A stretch of 64,000 bases of DNA. Source: Gemmatimonadota bacterium. Its GTDB lineage: Bacteria > GCA-2686955. The stretch spans positions 1-64,000 of the forward strand of contig NYZA01000120.1 in the NCBI GenBank assembly GCA_002686955.1, given 5' to 3'. A model generated the notes under the pieces. It was not told the origin of the DNA and did no database searches. It was given only the letters and a program-made list of their open reading frames with translations. Both the position numbers and the translations under genes were made by a program. Shown in pieces: positions 34,383 through 44,071 of the stretch; the stretch's first letter is position 1, and every line of letters starts with the position of its first letter.

Positions 34383-35111
34383 ATGGAACAGACCCCGATT
34401 CGTCCCGATGGACGCAAGCCCGATCAGCTGCGGCCCCTTCGACTCACGACCGATTTCATCGATCATGCCGAAGGGTCGGTCTTGGTCGAGATGGGGCGAA
34501 CGAGGGTCGTCTGCACAGCGACCATCGAGAACAAGGTCCCGCCGTGGATGCGCAACGGTGACAGTGGTTGGCTGACGGCCGAGTACTCCATGCTCCCGCG
34601 GGCCGGCAAGGAACGGACGCCGAGGGAATCGGTGCGCGGCCGGATCAAAGGGCGGACGCACGAGATCCAGAGGTTGATCGGGCGGAGCATCCGGGCCGCG
34701 GTCGATCTCAAGGAGCTGAAGGGGAAGACGATCTGCCTCGACTGCGATGTCTTGCAGGCCGACGGCGGCACGCGCACGGCCTCCGTGACCGGCGCGTGGG
34801 TGGCGACCGCCCTTGCGATGCAAGGGGCCGCCGGCGCCAGAGGGGATTGGCGCGAAATCGTCCGCCACCCGGTGGCCGCGGTCAGCGTTGGCTCAGTACA
34901 GGGTCGGGTGCTTCTTGACCTCTGCTACGAAGAGGATGTGCGGGCCGATGTAGACATGAATGTGGTGATGACTGGGGACGGAAGATTCGTTGAGGTGCAG
35001 GGGACGGCGGAGGGTGCGCCCTTCGATCGGGCAGCCCACGATCAGCTATTGGACTACGCGGCGGCCGGGATCGAGGAGCTGATCGGCCGACAGCTCGAGG
35101 CCCTGGGCTGA
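34383..35111 (+). CDS. rph: Ribonuclease PH
   Basis: 242 residues, full length. [60 protein letters not shown] (in parts), [40 protein letters not shown] and [14 protein letters not shown] are all diagnostic. It trims tRNA 3' ends phosphorolytically. GGAG ends 5 nt before the ATG. TGA overlaps the ATG of the next gene. Confidence 0.97.
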   Translation: MEQTPIRPDGRKPDQLRPLRLTTDFIDHAEGSVLVEMGRTRVVCTATIENKVPPWMRNGDSGWLTAEYSMLPRAGKERTPRESVRGRIKGRTHEIQRLIGRSIRAAVDLKELKGKTICLDCDVLQADGGTRTASVTGAWVATALAMQGAAGARGDWREIVRHPVAAVSVGSVQGRVLLDLCYEEDVRADVDMNVVMTGDGRFVEVQGTAEGAPFDRAAHDQLLDYAAAGIEELIGRQLEALG

Positions 35112-35734
35112 TGAAGGGTCAAGGTGCGACCTTGGTGATCGCATCGCGAAACCGCGACAAGATCCGGGAGCTGGCGAATCTGCTCGAGGGACTGCCCCTG
35201 GCCGTTCGAGCGGCGGAGGAGTTCCCGGATGTGCCGGTGGTGATCGAGGAGACGGCACCCGATCTCCACGGCAACGCGCTGATCAAGGCTCGCACGGTGG
35301 CGAAGGCGAGCGGGCAATGGGCGCTGGCCGACGACACGGGACTCGAGGTCGACGCGCTCGGTGGGGCGCCCGGAGTGGAGACCGCCAGATTCGCTGGGCC
35401 GGACGCCACGTACGAAGAAAATGTCGCGATGCTCCTCGAGAGGATGGCGGGCGCTGGGCCGGGGCGGCGCGGAGCGCGATTCCGCACTGTGGTGGCTCTC
35501 TGTGATCCAGATGGGAGAGCCACGACGGTCGAGGGGGTTTGTGAGGGGAAGATCAGCCGGACACCGGTGGGCAAGTCGGGGTTCGGCTACGACCCGGTCT
35601 TCGCTCCGGAGGAGGCGGGCGGGAAGACCTTCGCGCAGATGTCGATGCAGAGCAAGGGCGCGATCAGCCATCGCGGCCGAGCCATGGTCGCGGCGCTGTC
35701 GGAGATCGAGAGGCGAATCTTGGGGCAAGGGTGA
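35111..35734 (+). CDS. rdgB: XTP/dITP pyrophosphatase (RdgB/HAM1)
   Basis: 207 residues: LVIASRNRDKIRELANLL, GNALIKARTVAKASGQWALADDTGLEVDALGG (in parts), APGVETARFAGPDATY, GKSGFGYDPVFAPEEAGGKTFAQM and SHRGRAM. It removes non-canonical purine triphosphates. The rph-rdgB pair is widely conserved. ATG overlaps the rph stop by one base. Confidence 0.96.
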   Translation: MKGQGATLVIASRNRDKIRELANLLEGLPLAVRAAEEFPDVPVVIEETAPDLHGNALIKARTVAKASGQWALADDTGLEVDALGGAPGVETARFAGPDATYEENVAMLLERMAGAGPGRRGARFRTVVALCDPDGRATTVEGVCEGKISRTPVGKSGFGYDPVFAPEEAGGKTFAQMSMQSKGAISHRGRAMVAALSEIERRILGQG

Positions 35735-35809
35735 GACGGACTTGCATTCCCGCCGTCCAGCTCACAAGATACGAAGACACGAAGAATCGATCCGACCACG
35801 GGATTCGGT

Positions 35810-35884
35810 CGGGGCGTGGCGCAGTGGAAGCGCACCTGCTTTGGGAGCAGGGGGTCGCGAGTTCAAGTCTCGCCGCCCCGACCA
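35810..35884 (+). tRNA. tRNA-Pro (anticodon TGG), CCA encoded
   Basis: Full cloverleaf: acceptor CGGGGCG with CGCCCCG, D-arm GCGC..GCGC, anticodon stem CCTGC/GCAGG with loop TTTGGGA, T-stem GCGAG/CTCGC with loop TTCAAGT, discriminator A at 35881 and genomic CCA 35882-35884. Confidence 0.95.
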
Positions 35885-35909
35885 GCCCTCGGGTCGATCG
35901 AACCTTCAC

Positions 35910-35985
35910 GCCGGAGTAGTTCAATGGATAGAACGGCGGCCTTCTAAGCCGCATGTTGGGGGTTCGATTCCCTCCTCCGGTGCCA
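35910..35985 (+). tRNA. tRNA-Arg (anticodon TCT), CCA encoded
   Basis: Acceptor GCCGGAG with CTCCGGT (one G-U), anticodon stem GCGGC/GCCGC with loop CTTCTAA, T-stem GGGGG/CCCTC with loop TTCGATT, discriminator G at 35982 and CCA 35983-35985. It lies 25 nt after tRNA-Pro, probably on the same transcript. Confidence 0.95.
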
Positions 35986-35992
35986 CTACGCA

Positions 35993-36025
35993 CGAGGGCC
36001 GCCGATTCGATCTCGGCGGCCCTCG
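35993..36025. terminator. Terminator-like hairpin between tRNAs and ferredoxin gene
   Basis: A perfect 13-bp GC-rich stem: CGAGGGCCGCCGA (35993-36005) with TCGGCGGCCCTCG (36013-36025), 7-nt loop. It sits 7 nt after tRNA-Arg and 23 nt from the stop of the convergent ferredoxin gene. No T tract follows on either strand, so it may work with Rho or as an RNA-end stabiliser. Confidence 0.5.
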
Positions 36026-36048
36026 GCCGGTCTCTGGCTACGGATCGG

Positions 36049-36393
36049 TCAACCCGCCAATCGGGCTCCCGGCTCTTCGCCTTCCGCCAACTGATGGTCG
36101 TCGTTGCGGAATCGTGAGGTCGACTCATCGAGCTCGCCGAAACCCTCGTCCGGGTGGATCTCCTTCGCGCGCTCGAAAAGCTCTGCTTCAGTCTCGATCT
36201 TGTTCGGGTCGGGGATGCAGCAGTCCACGGGACAGTTGGCCTGACAGGCCTCTTCGTCGTGGAAGCCGATGCACTCGGTGCATAGACTCGCGTCGATCAC
36301 ATAGATGTCATCGGCCTCTGAGATGGCCTCGTTCGGGCATTCCGGCTCGCACGCGCCGCAAGAGATGCAATCGTCGGTGATATAGGTCGCCAT
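36049..36393 (-). CDS. Ferredoxin with two [4Fe-4S] clusters (Allochromatium type)
   Basis: 114 residues. First cluster motif CISCGACEPECP; second CTECIGFHDEEACQANCPVDCC, with the insertion between the second and third Cys and the extra C-terminal region that mark the Alvin-type ferredoxins. It carries low-potential electrons and could serve the Nfn-type fusion protein encoded at 46994-49963 (inference). Single gene, convergent with the tRNAs. Confidence 0.93.
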   Translation of the reverse strand: MATYITDDCISCGACEPECPNEAISEADDIYVIDASLCTECIGFHDEEACQANCPVDCCIPDPNKIETEAELFERAKEIHPDEGFGELDESTSRFRNDDHQLAEGEEPGARLAG

Positions 36394-36627
36394 TTCGACA
36401 GGTCTCCGTCAATGAAGGAACTAGGCCGTTTCTTCCCACGCCGCCGGGGCTTGAAACGTGGCCGGGGTTTGAGCCGACCATCAACTCCTAGAATCCCGTT
36501 TTCATAGCATTGTCTTGGGGTCCGAGGCAACAAGATCCAGCGCTCTGCCCGTATTGACCGGGTGGCATTGCGCACCTAGCCTCGTTTCTCGATACTCGAC
36601 TCGCAAGAAGCCGGAGTAGACCGATAG

Positions 36628-37854
36628 ATGAAACCTCCCGGCGACCCGGAGAGGGCGCGGAAGCATCTGGCCAAGACCGGGGCCCGGCTGACCTACGTGG
36701 ATCCCGAGGGGAGGATTCGCGTCTTCATCCCCGGTCGCTCCAACCGAATGCTCGCGCTACCGGGGCGGCCGCCCGGACTTCCCGCGATGGACGGCGTCGA
36801 GACGCCGAAGTGGCCGAGCTGGAGCCCAACCGGCGAATGGATCGCGGCGGCAGGGGTCGCAGACGACGGAAAGACCGGCGGCGTCTTCGTGTTCGACGCG
36901 CATAGATCGCGCCGCTCCCGTTGGATCCCGCTTCAATCCGCACCGATGTACAGCTGCTGGCTGCCGGGCCACAAGGCGATTGGCGCCCTGATCTCCGAGA
37001 AGGATCGGCTGCATCTCTTCGCCCTCGACGCGACTCGACGCGTCGTCGTACCCCGCAGCATCGCGAAAGGGATGCCCCTGTTCTTTCACGCCCGGCCCGA
37101 CGGGACGGAGATAGCGATCCATACCACCGAGATGGCGACGGGGCCGGGGCGCCACGTTCGGATCTGGGACACACGGGAGGCTCCCGAGAGCTCGCTGGTG
37201 CTCACCCAAAGGGCGGGTCGTTTGAGAAGTCCGGTCTTTTCGCCCCAAGGCGCCCTCTTGGCCTACGGCGAGAAATCGGAGAGGGGGCGCGAGTACACCG
37301 ACCTGTGCATCGTCGACCTGAAGGGCAAGAAGGTCCGCCCCCCGATCGCGTTCAAGGGGCCGGGCGCGGCCTCTTTCTCCCGGGACGGGCGGCACCTTGC
37401 CTTGGTGGCCGGTGAAGTCGGCAACATCCCGCTCTTCGGTCAGGCGGCGATCATCTCCGCTTGGGGCGGCGAGCCCTCGCCTCTGTACGAAGGCCCGATA
37501 GGCAGTATCGAGTGGGTGGACGACTCCCGGCTCATTGCGGTCGTGGCTGGGGAATCGGGAGTGCATTGGGTGCTATTCGATCGGCGGAGCGCTTCCTGTT
37601 CTCGGATCTCGCCACCGCTCAGCCCGACCCGCGACGCGCTCTTCTACGCCCATTTCTTCGATCAGTTCTCGCGGACCCACCCGCTCGTATCTGCCAACGG
37701 ACGCTATGTTTCCTATGCGGCTCAGTACGGCGGGGAGCGCGCGGGCGTTGAACCCCACATCTTCTTGCTCGATCTCGAGAGATCCTCTACTCCGGAGATC
37801 GTCGGTCCCGGAATGATGCCGGCGTGGGAGCTGCCGGCTCTCATGTCCGAATAG
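36628..37854 (+). CDS. Cytoplasmic beta-propeller (WD40/TolB-like) protein
   Basis: 408 residues with no signal peptide. Repeated strand motifs of TolB/WD40-like blades: PKWPSWSPTGEWIAAAG, FFHARPDGTEIAIHTT, SPVFSPQGALLAYGEKS, ASFSRDGRHLALVAGE, IEWVDDSRLIAVVAGE and LVSANGRYVSYAAQYGG, six or so blades. Function unknown. A weak upstream promoter pair is possible (TTGACC 36554-36559, TAGCCT 36577-36582). Confidence 0.75.
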   Translation: MKPPGDPERARKHLAKTGARLTYVDPEGRIRVFIPGRSNRMLALPGRPPGLPAMDGVETPKWPSWSPTGEWIAAAGVADDGKTGGVFVFDAHRSRRSRWIPLQSAPMYSCWLPGHKAIGALISEKDRLHLFALDATRRVVVPRSIAKGMPLFFHARPDGTEIAIHTTEMATGPGRHVRIWDTREAPESSLVLTQRAGRLRSPVFSPQGALLAYGEKSERGREYTDLCIVDLKGKKVRPPIAFKGPGAASFSRDGRHLALVAGEVGNIPLFGQAAIISAWGGEPSPLYEGPIGSIEWVDDSRLIAVVAGESGVHWVLFDRRSASCSRISPPLSPTRDALFYAHFFDQFSRTHPLVSANGRYVSYAAQYGGERAGVEPHIFLLDLERSSTPEIVGPGMMPAWELPALMSE

Positions 37855-37870
37855 CGCGCGCACACGTCTC

Positions 37871-38641
37871 TCACCCCGTCGCGACCAGCCTCCTCACTGC
37901 CTCCGCGGCGCATTGAATCGCTCGATCTTCGGTGTTGGCAACGACTTTCGAGTCTACTGCCTCGGAGGTCGTTCGGTTGACGATGACTCCAAGGACCGCT
38001 CCCGCGGCGAGTCCCATCGTTCGGGTTATTGTGAAGAGCGTGGCCGTCTCCATCTCGTACGACAAGCAGCCCAAGCGTTTCCATTCCTCGAGCGTTCCTT
38101 GGTGAGAGAGTGGTACGTAGCCCGTAAAGGAGTCGTAGCGCTCCTGACCCGGGTAGAAGGTGTCAGTCGATACGACCAGCCCCACGTGGTGGTCCTGTTT
38201 CCGCGACACCGCGGAGGCGATAAGCTCATTCACGAGACGGTGGTCGGCCACCGCGGGAAACGAAAGCGGTGCGTATTGCGAAGACGCACCGTCCAGTCGG
38301 ACCGCCCCCGCTGCCACGATTAGATCTCCAACTCCAACCGACGGCTGGATCGCACCGGTCGTCCCTATCCGCAGAAAGGTCCTGACCCCGAGACCCGCCA
38401 GCTCCTCGATTGCGATTGCCGCGGAGGCCCCTCCGATGCCGGTCGATGTCACTAGGACCGCAGTCCCTTGGAGATCGGCCAGAGCGCTCCTGAATTCGCG
38501 GTGGTGTGCAATCTCGATCGGATCGTTGTCGAGCGTAGCGGCTATTCGAGGCACCCTGAAAGGATCGCCCGGCAATAGTACAATCTCAGCCCCACGAAGA
38601 TCCTCACGCGAGAGCCCCAGGTGATAGGCGTTCATAACCAT
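37871..38641 (-). CDS. Nucleoside phosphorylase, uridine phosphorylase-like
   Basis: 256 residues of the PNP/UDP family: VLLPGDPFRVPRIA with the phosphate-binding Gly-Asp-Pro, VTSTGIGGASAAIAIEEL, FLRIGTTGAIQPSVGVGDL and SYEMETATLFTIT, the E-M-E nucleoside-binding motif. It splits a nucleoside with phosphate, most likely uridine by the overall pattern. ATG 38641 or 38635. It follows a P-loop kinase-like gene by 6 nt, suggesting a nucleoside salvage pair. Confidence 0.88.
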   Translation of the reverse strand: MVMNAYHLGLSREDLRGAEIVLLPGDPFRVPRIAATLDNDPIEIAHHREFRSALADLQGTAVLVTSTGIGGASAAIAIEELAGLGVRTFLRIGTTGAIQPSVGVGDLIVAAGAVRLDGASSQYAPLSFPAVADHRLVNELIASAVSRKQDHHVGLVVSTDTFYPGQERYDSFTGYVPLSHQGTLEEWKRLGCLSYEMETATLFTITRTMGLAAGAVLGVIVNRTTSEAVDSKVVANTEDRAIQCAAEAVRRLVATG

Positions 38642-38647
38642 TCATCC

Positions 38648-39232
38648 CTAACGAAAGAGGTCGAGCTGATCGTCGATCTTATCTGAGACGGGCATGGGTT
38701 CCCCCCGGATACAGGCGACGGTCGCCGCGCACGCGCTGGTGATCCACCGGTTACGTCCCAGTCCGGCCAATTCATGAACATCCACATGCATCTGCCTGAT
38801 CAACGCCTGAATCTGACGATCGATCGCCCGTTGAAAAGCGGGGTCGAGATCCCGCACGCCATCCATCGAGATGCGGCCGGTGGCCGGCACGCGGAAGAGC
38901 AGATCGTACGATCTGATCCAGCTTTCAACGAGTCGTTCGGTCGTCATCTGCCGGCCACTCGCCTGGCGCAGGTACGCGTAGTTGTCGAGCACGCTGCGAT
39001 CGCAGACAACTACTTCGGATCGCGCTCCCACTTCGATTTCGCGCGCGATCTGTGTGTGGAGGATCCAAAGCTGGGCGGAGAGGGTTGTGCTCTGATTGAT
39101 CGGCAGGGGCGAGGAGCGTGCGACTTCCTTGACGATATCCGCATCGAGGCCCACCTTCTTAAGACGGGCCGCGAGTTCATAGCAGAGCGTGGTCTTGCCG
39201 ACTCCGTGTGTTCCGATGAACGCCACTTTCAT
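38648..39232 (-). CDS. Small P-loop nucleotide kinase-like protein (AAA_28 type)
   Basis: 194 residues. Walker A GTHGVGKTTLC at 7-17, then VVCDRSVLDNYAYLRQ, a D-R-S motif as in deoxynucleoside kinases and NadR-type kinases, and a DLLFRVPATGRI segment. ATG at 39232 starts directly with the P-loop strand; the open frame extends 19 codons upstream without support. Its position before the uridine phosphorylase gene suggests a nucleoside or nicotinamide riboside kinase, but the substrate is not shown. Confidence 0.75.
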   Translation of the reverse strand: MKVAFIGTHGVGKTTLCYELAARLKKVGLDADIVKEVARSSPLPINQSTTLSAQLWILHTQIAREIEVGARSEVVVCDRSVLDNYAYLRQASGRQMTTERLVESWIRSYDLLFRVPATGRISMDGVRDLDPAFQRAIDRQIQALIRQMHVDVHELAGLGRNRWITSACAATVACIRGEPMPVSDKIDDQLDLFR

Positions 39233-39342
39233 GCCCACGAGAGTACCAGAGGCTACCTCGGGTGGCCAATGCAAGACGGCGAGTGCCACGTCCGAGTGGG
39301 CTCGATAGGGCCGCGAATTCCACGCCGAGCAGGATGTAAGAT

Positions 39343-40584
39343 ATGAAGTCCACGCTGCCGTCGAGCCGCTCTGGACTGGGACGAATCGCTTTCATCGATT
39401 TCGCGAGGGCGACCGCGATCGTGTTGGCGTTGTTGTCGCACACGCTGGCCGATTTCGGCGTGTGGAAGCTGATGGGAGCGGATCTTGCGCTCTTGCCTCA
39501 TGCCTTCACGCGATCGGCCACGCCGACCTTCGTGCTGCTTTTCGGCATCATGCTGGAGCTCGTGTACTTCCCTCGCATCGATAAGTGGGGGATGGAGGGC
39601 GTCGCGGAACGATTGCGCCGGCGTAGTTTCCAGTGCTACGCGGCCTATCTCGCCACGGTAGCGGCCTGTGCGGTGGGCGGAACCCGTCAGCCGGTTCAGG
39701 CACTCATGGCCGCCTTTCTAGTGCGAGATGGTTACCTCGGCAACATACTGAAGTTCTATACCGTGGCCCTTTTGATGGCCATCCCCTTGGTGCGCTTCCG
39801 CCACAAGAAGGGGATGACCTGGACGATGCTGCTGGCGGTGGGGATCTGGGCACTGGCCCCCGTCCTGGAGTGGTTGCCTTGGAAGGGACTGGGAATGCGG
39901 ACCGATCCGCTGGCGGTGCGCTGCCTGGCCTCATTTTTCTTCGGCGTGGGAAGCGCGACTGGCCCGAGTGTTTTGAACGGGTTGACTCTGGTCATCCTGG
40001 GGATGGGTTTGGGAAACGTGCTTCGCAGGCACAGGCGCGGGGATCTGGCCAGTTTCTATGGGGTTTGCGTTCTCGTGGCGCTCTTCTGTGGGGCGATCGT
40101 GACCTACCTGATCGCGGGGTCCTCGGTGCTCGATGTGGCGCACAACTACGTCAATATTAAGGGGTACCGGAACAGCAACCATCCTGGCTACTACGCGATC
40201 GGAGCGATTTCGGCGATGGTCATTCTCGTGGCCTCCTCGCTTCTGTCTCCGATAGCCCGGAAGGTCCCATATCCACTGAGCGCACCCAGGTGCCTGGGTC
40301 AATCCTCGCTCTTGGCGTTCACCATGGGCAACATCATCCTCAATCTGAGGCCCCATTCGTGGAAGCCTTCCGGGGTTGGGGAGGGACTTCTCGCCTCCGC
40401 CTGCGTTCTCTTTGCGGTCACGGTCATCGTCCACATTCGACTGCAGGTCACCGCCTGGCTACACACGAGGCGCACCGTGCCCGTGGTCGAGCCCCCCGTC
40501 GCTCCGGCGGACGCAGCTATTCCCATGCTCGCCGAAGTATCCGTCGCGGATGTGGAGGCGCGGCCCGTTGGGCCCGCGGTCTGA
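39343..40584 (+). CDS. Multi-pass membrane acyltransferase (OpgC/acyltransferase-3-like)
   Basis: 413 residues with about ten helices. The opening RIAFIDFARATAIVLALLSHTLADFG has the R/H pattern seen at the start of acyltransferase-3 and OpgC proteins; FTRSATPTFVLLFGIML continues the fold. The C-terminal 60 residues are a soluble Pro/Ala/Val-rich tail. Such proteins transfer acyl groups to sugars or lipids at the inner membrane. Substrate unknown; no sugar genes adjoin it. Confidence 0.7.
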   Translation: MKSTLPSSRSGLGRIAFIDFARATAIVLALLSHTLADFGVWKLMGADLALLPHAFTRSATPTFVLLFGIMLELVYFPRIDKWGMEGVAERLRRRSFQCYAAYLATVAACAVGGTRQPVQALMAAFLVRDGYLGNILKFYTVALLMAIPLVRFRHKKGMTWTMLLAVGIWALAPVLEWLPWKGLGMRTDPLAVRCLASFFFGVGSATGPSVLNGLTLVILGMGLGNVLRRHRRGDLASFYGVCVLVALFCGAIVTYLIAGSSVLDVAHNYVNIKGYRNSNHPGYYAIGAISAMVILVASSLLSPIARKVPYPLSAPRCLGQSSLLAFTMGNIILNLRPHSWKPSGVGEGLLASACVLFAVTVIVHIRLQVTAWLHTRRTVPVVEPPVAPADAAIPMLAEVSVADVEARPVGPAV

Positions 40585-40635
40585 AGGTCGTTTCCGGCCG
40601 ATCGCCAGACCCTGAAGGCCTCGAAGTAGCGCTGG

Positions 40636-43600
40636 TCAGGTCCGTTTCACAGAGACTTCGAGGGTCTTCCCATCGATATCGAAGGCGGAGGGGGCGTCCA
40701 GGGGTGCATCGAGCCATCGCTCCACCAGCGCCTCTCCGGCTATGTAGTCATCGAAGCGCTCGGCCGCCCGCAGCAACGCGGGATCACCCCCGAGATGAAC
40801 CGCGATCCGTTCGACGTACCCAAGATCCAGCTCTTTGCGGAGATTCTGCATCCGATTCACGATCTCCCTAGCCAGCCCTTCCTCGCGCAAATCGTCATCG
40901 AGATCGGTGTGCAATGCCACGACGGCGACCGCCGACCCGGCGGCTTGAAAATGCTCCCGCGCCTGGACCTCTACGAGCACGTCATCGGGGCCCAGGTTGA
41001 CCGCGGAGCCATCCGGCAGCTGCAGCTCCAGCCCTCCACGGAGGGTTTTCGCCCGCACTTCCGACGCGGGCATCGCCGCCAGCGCCGCCGCGCATGCCTT
41101 CACGCCACCGCCCAGCCGGCTGCCCAACGATTTGTAGTTCGGCTTGACTCGAAACTCCACGAAACGATCAGCATCGGAGGCGAAGTGAACTCGGCGTACA
41201 TTCAGCTCTTCGGTGATCAAGCCCAGCATCGGCTCGAGTGAGGGCGCACGATCCCCGTCGGCCAGGACGACTTCGATCGCCGACAGCGGTTGACGCACCC
41301 GCACACCGACCTTCTTACGCGCAGCCAAGGCAAGGCTGGTGATGTCGCGAACGAGTGCCATGTCCTGCGCCAGTGTCTCGTCGAGCAAGGCGCGATTCGG
41401 CTCGGGATAGGGCGTGTGGTGCACGGACTCGGGCGAATCGGGCTTCGGTCCTCTCACTAGATCGAGATAGAGCGCCTCCGCCAGGAAGGGCACGAATGGG
41501 GCGACGATCGCGGCGAGATCGGTCAGCACTTCGTAAAGGGTCCACAGCGCATCGTCGGACTCCTTCCCCTCGGTCCAGAAGCGGCGTCTCGAACGCCGTA
41601 CATACCAATTCGCCAACCCCTCGACGAAGCGTTGGATGTCCCGTGCCGCCTCGTAGAGTAGGAAAGCGTCCATTCGCTCCACTACGCGTTCGTTGAGCGC
41701 GGCGAGCTCGTGGTGAATCCAGCGATCGAGTAGCGATCTCTCGGCCACGGCTCGAGGTGGAGCTTTCGTAGGATCGAAGCCGGCAATGTCGGCGTAGATG
41801 CAGAAGAAGGTATGGACGTTTTTCAGCCTCATCAAGAACTCACGTTGCGCGTTGCGGACCGCTCGTAGCGACAATCGAGTTCCCGAGCCGGGCGGGTTCG
41901 CTGAGTAGAAGAGCCAGCGAAAAGCGTCCGCCCCTGGCGCATCGAAGGGCGCCTTGAGAGTGACAGTGTCGCTCAGCCCAAGGTCCTTGATATCGTCGGG
42001 ATGCAGGTGAACAGTGTCTTTCGTGGTAACTTCAGCCTGGACGACCTCGAGTGGACGTTCCGAGACGCCGTTCCTTCCGAGCGCGGTCATCCGCTCCTTC
42101 GAACCCAAGCTCAGCGACTTCACCTGCGCCTGCATGAATCCGACTTGCCCCGGTGCGAGCTTCTCATCGGCAGCGACATTGAGGCGTGTGCGACCAAGCA
42201 TCACCAAATCGGGACTGGTGTAGTTGCCCTTCGACTTCGATTCCTTTTTGCCGTCGGTGTCGGTGATATGCCCCAGCACGATGCAGGTCCTATAGGGGCG
42301 CGGGAAGCCGGGGGTCTCCAGTCCGAACTCCGAGCAGGTCTCTTCATCGAAGAGAAGCGTGGAGATCATTAGAAGGGAGTAGAACCATCCGCGTGTTTGG
42401 TCAACCGCCTCAGCTATGAAATCCGCGGGGAAGTTCGCCGCGAACGGCTCTTTTCCTTTATGGGGAAATCCCCATTGCGCGAAAGGCATGCAGCCGGCAT
42501 CGAACCAACAGTCGATGACCTCGGGCACGCGCGACATCTCTCCGCCGCAAGATCGGCAGGGCAGTTTCACGCCATCGATCCAGGGCCTATGCAGCTGCAG
42601 ATGCTTATCCACGGCCGAATCGAAGGCATCAGGATTCAGAGCCAGGATCTCCGCGGCGGAGGCCGGAGCGGTGCTTTCGCCGCATGCCCCGCATACCCAG
42701 ATATTCAGTGGCGTTCCCCAGAACCTCTCCCGCGACAATGCCCAATCAACGTTGTTTCGAAGGAAGTCCCCGAATCGACCGTCTCTGATGTGTTCGGGGA
42801 TCCAATTAACCGCGGCGTTGTTCTCGAGCGCCTCGCGATTGAGAGCTGTGGTGCGCACGAACCAAGCCGGCCGAGCGTACTGTATCAGCGGATCGTCCTC
42901 GGCTCTCCAGCAGAAGGGGTAGTCGTGACGCATGGTCTCTCGTTTGAAGAGCAGTCCCCGATTCTTTAGGTCGCGAATGATGTCTTTGTCGGTGTCCTTG
43001 CAGAAGCGTCCCTCGAGAAAGCCGGTTCCTTCGACGAAGTTCCCGTTGGGTGCGACGAGCTGGAGCATGCCCATGCCTTGCTCTTTTGCGATTCTGAAAT
43101 CGTCTTCACCGAAAGCGGGGGCAGTGTGGACAAGGCCGGTGCCTGCATCGAGCGTCACATGCATGCCCGCAATCACCTTCCATTTGTCTCCACCAGTCGG
43201 CTCGGCGAACTCGTAGAGCGGTTCATAGCGCAATCCCGTCAGTTCCGCGCCAAGCACTGTCTTTTCGACTTTGCCCTCAACTTGATCTTGTCGTTCAGAA
43301 GCGACGATCAGCAAGTCGTCACCACAGCGGACGTAGGCGTATTCAAGCTCTGGATGAACCGATATCGCCACGTTCGACGGCAGCGTCCAAGGTGTCGTAG
43401 TCCACGTCAAAAGGTAAGTGTTTGGTTCATCAGTGACACGAAAGCGAACCGTGATCGATGGATCGTCGACTTCTCGGTAGCCCTGGCCGACCTCACCCGC
43501 GGAGAGCGTCGTTCCGCCCTGGGGCCACCACCAGACCACTTTGTGCCCTCGATACAGCAGCCCCTTTTCGAATAGACGGGACAGCGCCCACCATACACTT

Positions 43601-44061
43601 TCGACGTACTCTCGATGGTAGGTGACGTACGCTTTGTCAAGGTCGACCCAGAAGCCGGAGCGCTCCGTGAGTTGCTCCCAGTCGCGTGTGTAGGAAAAGA
43701 CCGATTCGATGCATTTTCGCGCGAAAGCCTCGATTCCATACGCTTCGATCGCTTCGCGCCCATGGATTCCCAGCGTCTTTTCGACTTCTACTTCGACCGG
43801 TAGGCCGTGTGTATCCCAACCGGCCTTGCGGTCGACATGGTAGCCGCGCATCGTCTTGTATCGGGGAAAGAGATCCTTGATGACACGGGTGAGTACGTGC
43901 CCGTTGTGAGGTGTGCCGTTCGCGGTCGGTGGGCCTTCATAGAAGACGAAGGAGGGGCGCCCTTTGGTTAGTTCGAGACACTTGTGGAATATGTCGTGTG
44001 TTTTCCAGTAGTCCAGGACTTCCGACTCAAGTGCATGAGGAGGTTTCAGCTCACGGAACAT
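40636..44061 (-). CDS. ileS: Isoleucyl-tRNA synthetase (IleS2/eukaryotic-like type)
   Basis: 1141 residues. HIGH motif variant PHNGH (51-55) in PPTANGTPHNGHVL; editing domain with TWTTTPWTLPSN (219-230); a Cys4 zinc site (CGAC 457-460, CRSC 502-505); KMSKS variant KESKS (606-610). Between KESKS and GADAFRW there is an insert of about 88 residues (620-708). The C-terminal anticodon-binding region and DUF5915-like tail make it long. It charges tRNA-Ile. This type is often resistant to mupirocin (family knowledge). It follows rmlB by 10 nt. Confidence 0.95.
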   Translation of the reverse strand: MFRELKPPHALESEVLDYWKTHDIFHKCLELTKGRPSFVFYEGPPTANGTPHNGHVLTRVIKDLFPRYKTMRGYHVDRKAGWDTHGLPVEVEVEKTLGIHGREAIEAYGIEAFARKCIESVFSYTRDWEQLTERSGFWVDLDKAYVTYHREYVESVWWALSRLFEKGLLYRGHKVVWWWPQGGTTLSAGEVGQGYREVDDPSITVRFRVTDEPNTYLLTWTTTPWTLPSNVAISVHPELEYAYVRCGDDLLIVASERQDQVEGKVEKTVLGAELTGLRYEPLYEFAEPTGGDKWKVIAGMHVTLDAGTGLVHTAPAFGEDDFRIAKEQGMGMLQLVAPNGNFVEGTGFLEGRFCKDTDKDIIRDLKNRGLLFKRETMRHDYPFCWRAEDDPLIQYARPAWFVRTTALNREALENNAAVNWIPEHIRDGRFGDFLRNNVDWALSRERFWGTPLNIWVCGACGESTAPASAAEILALNPDAFDSAVDKHLQLHRPWIDGVKLPCRSCGGEMSRVPEVIDCWFDAGCMPFAQWGFPHKGKEPFAANFPADFIAEAVDQTRGWFYSLLMISTLLFDEETCSEFGLETPGFPRPYRTCIVLGHITDTDGKKESKSKGNYTSPDLVMLGRTRLNVAADEKLAPGQVGFMQAQVKSLSLGSKERMTALGRNGVSERPLEVVQAEVTTKDTVHLHPDDIKDLGLSDTVTLKAPFDAPGADAFRWLFYSANPPGSGTRLSLRAVRNAQREFLMRLKNVHTFFCIYADIAGFDPTKAPPRAVAERSLLDRWIHHELAALNERVVERMDAFLLYEAARDIQRFVEGLANWYVRRSRRRFWTEGKESDDALWTLYEVLTDLAAIVAPFVPFLAEALYLDLVRGPKPDSPESVHHTPYPEPNRALLDETLAQDMALVRDITSLALAARKKVGVRVRQPLSAIEVVLADGDRAPSLEPMLGLITEELNVRRVHFASDADRFVEFRVKPNYKSLGSRLGGGVKACAAALAAMPASEVRAKTLRGGLELQLPDGSAVNLGPDDVLVEVQAREHFQAAGSAVAVVALHTDLDDDLREEGLAREIVNRMQNLRKELDLGYVERIAVHLGGDPALLRAAERFDDYIAGEALVERWLDAPLDAPSAFDIDGKTLEVSVKRT

Positions 44062-44071
44062 GGTTGGCCCC

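Noticed and set aside
36554-36582. Promoter TTGACC-17-TAGCCT before the beta-propeller gene
   Set aside because: The -10 match is only three of six; mentioned in the gene entry but not listed as a feature.
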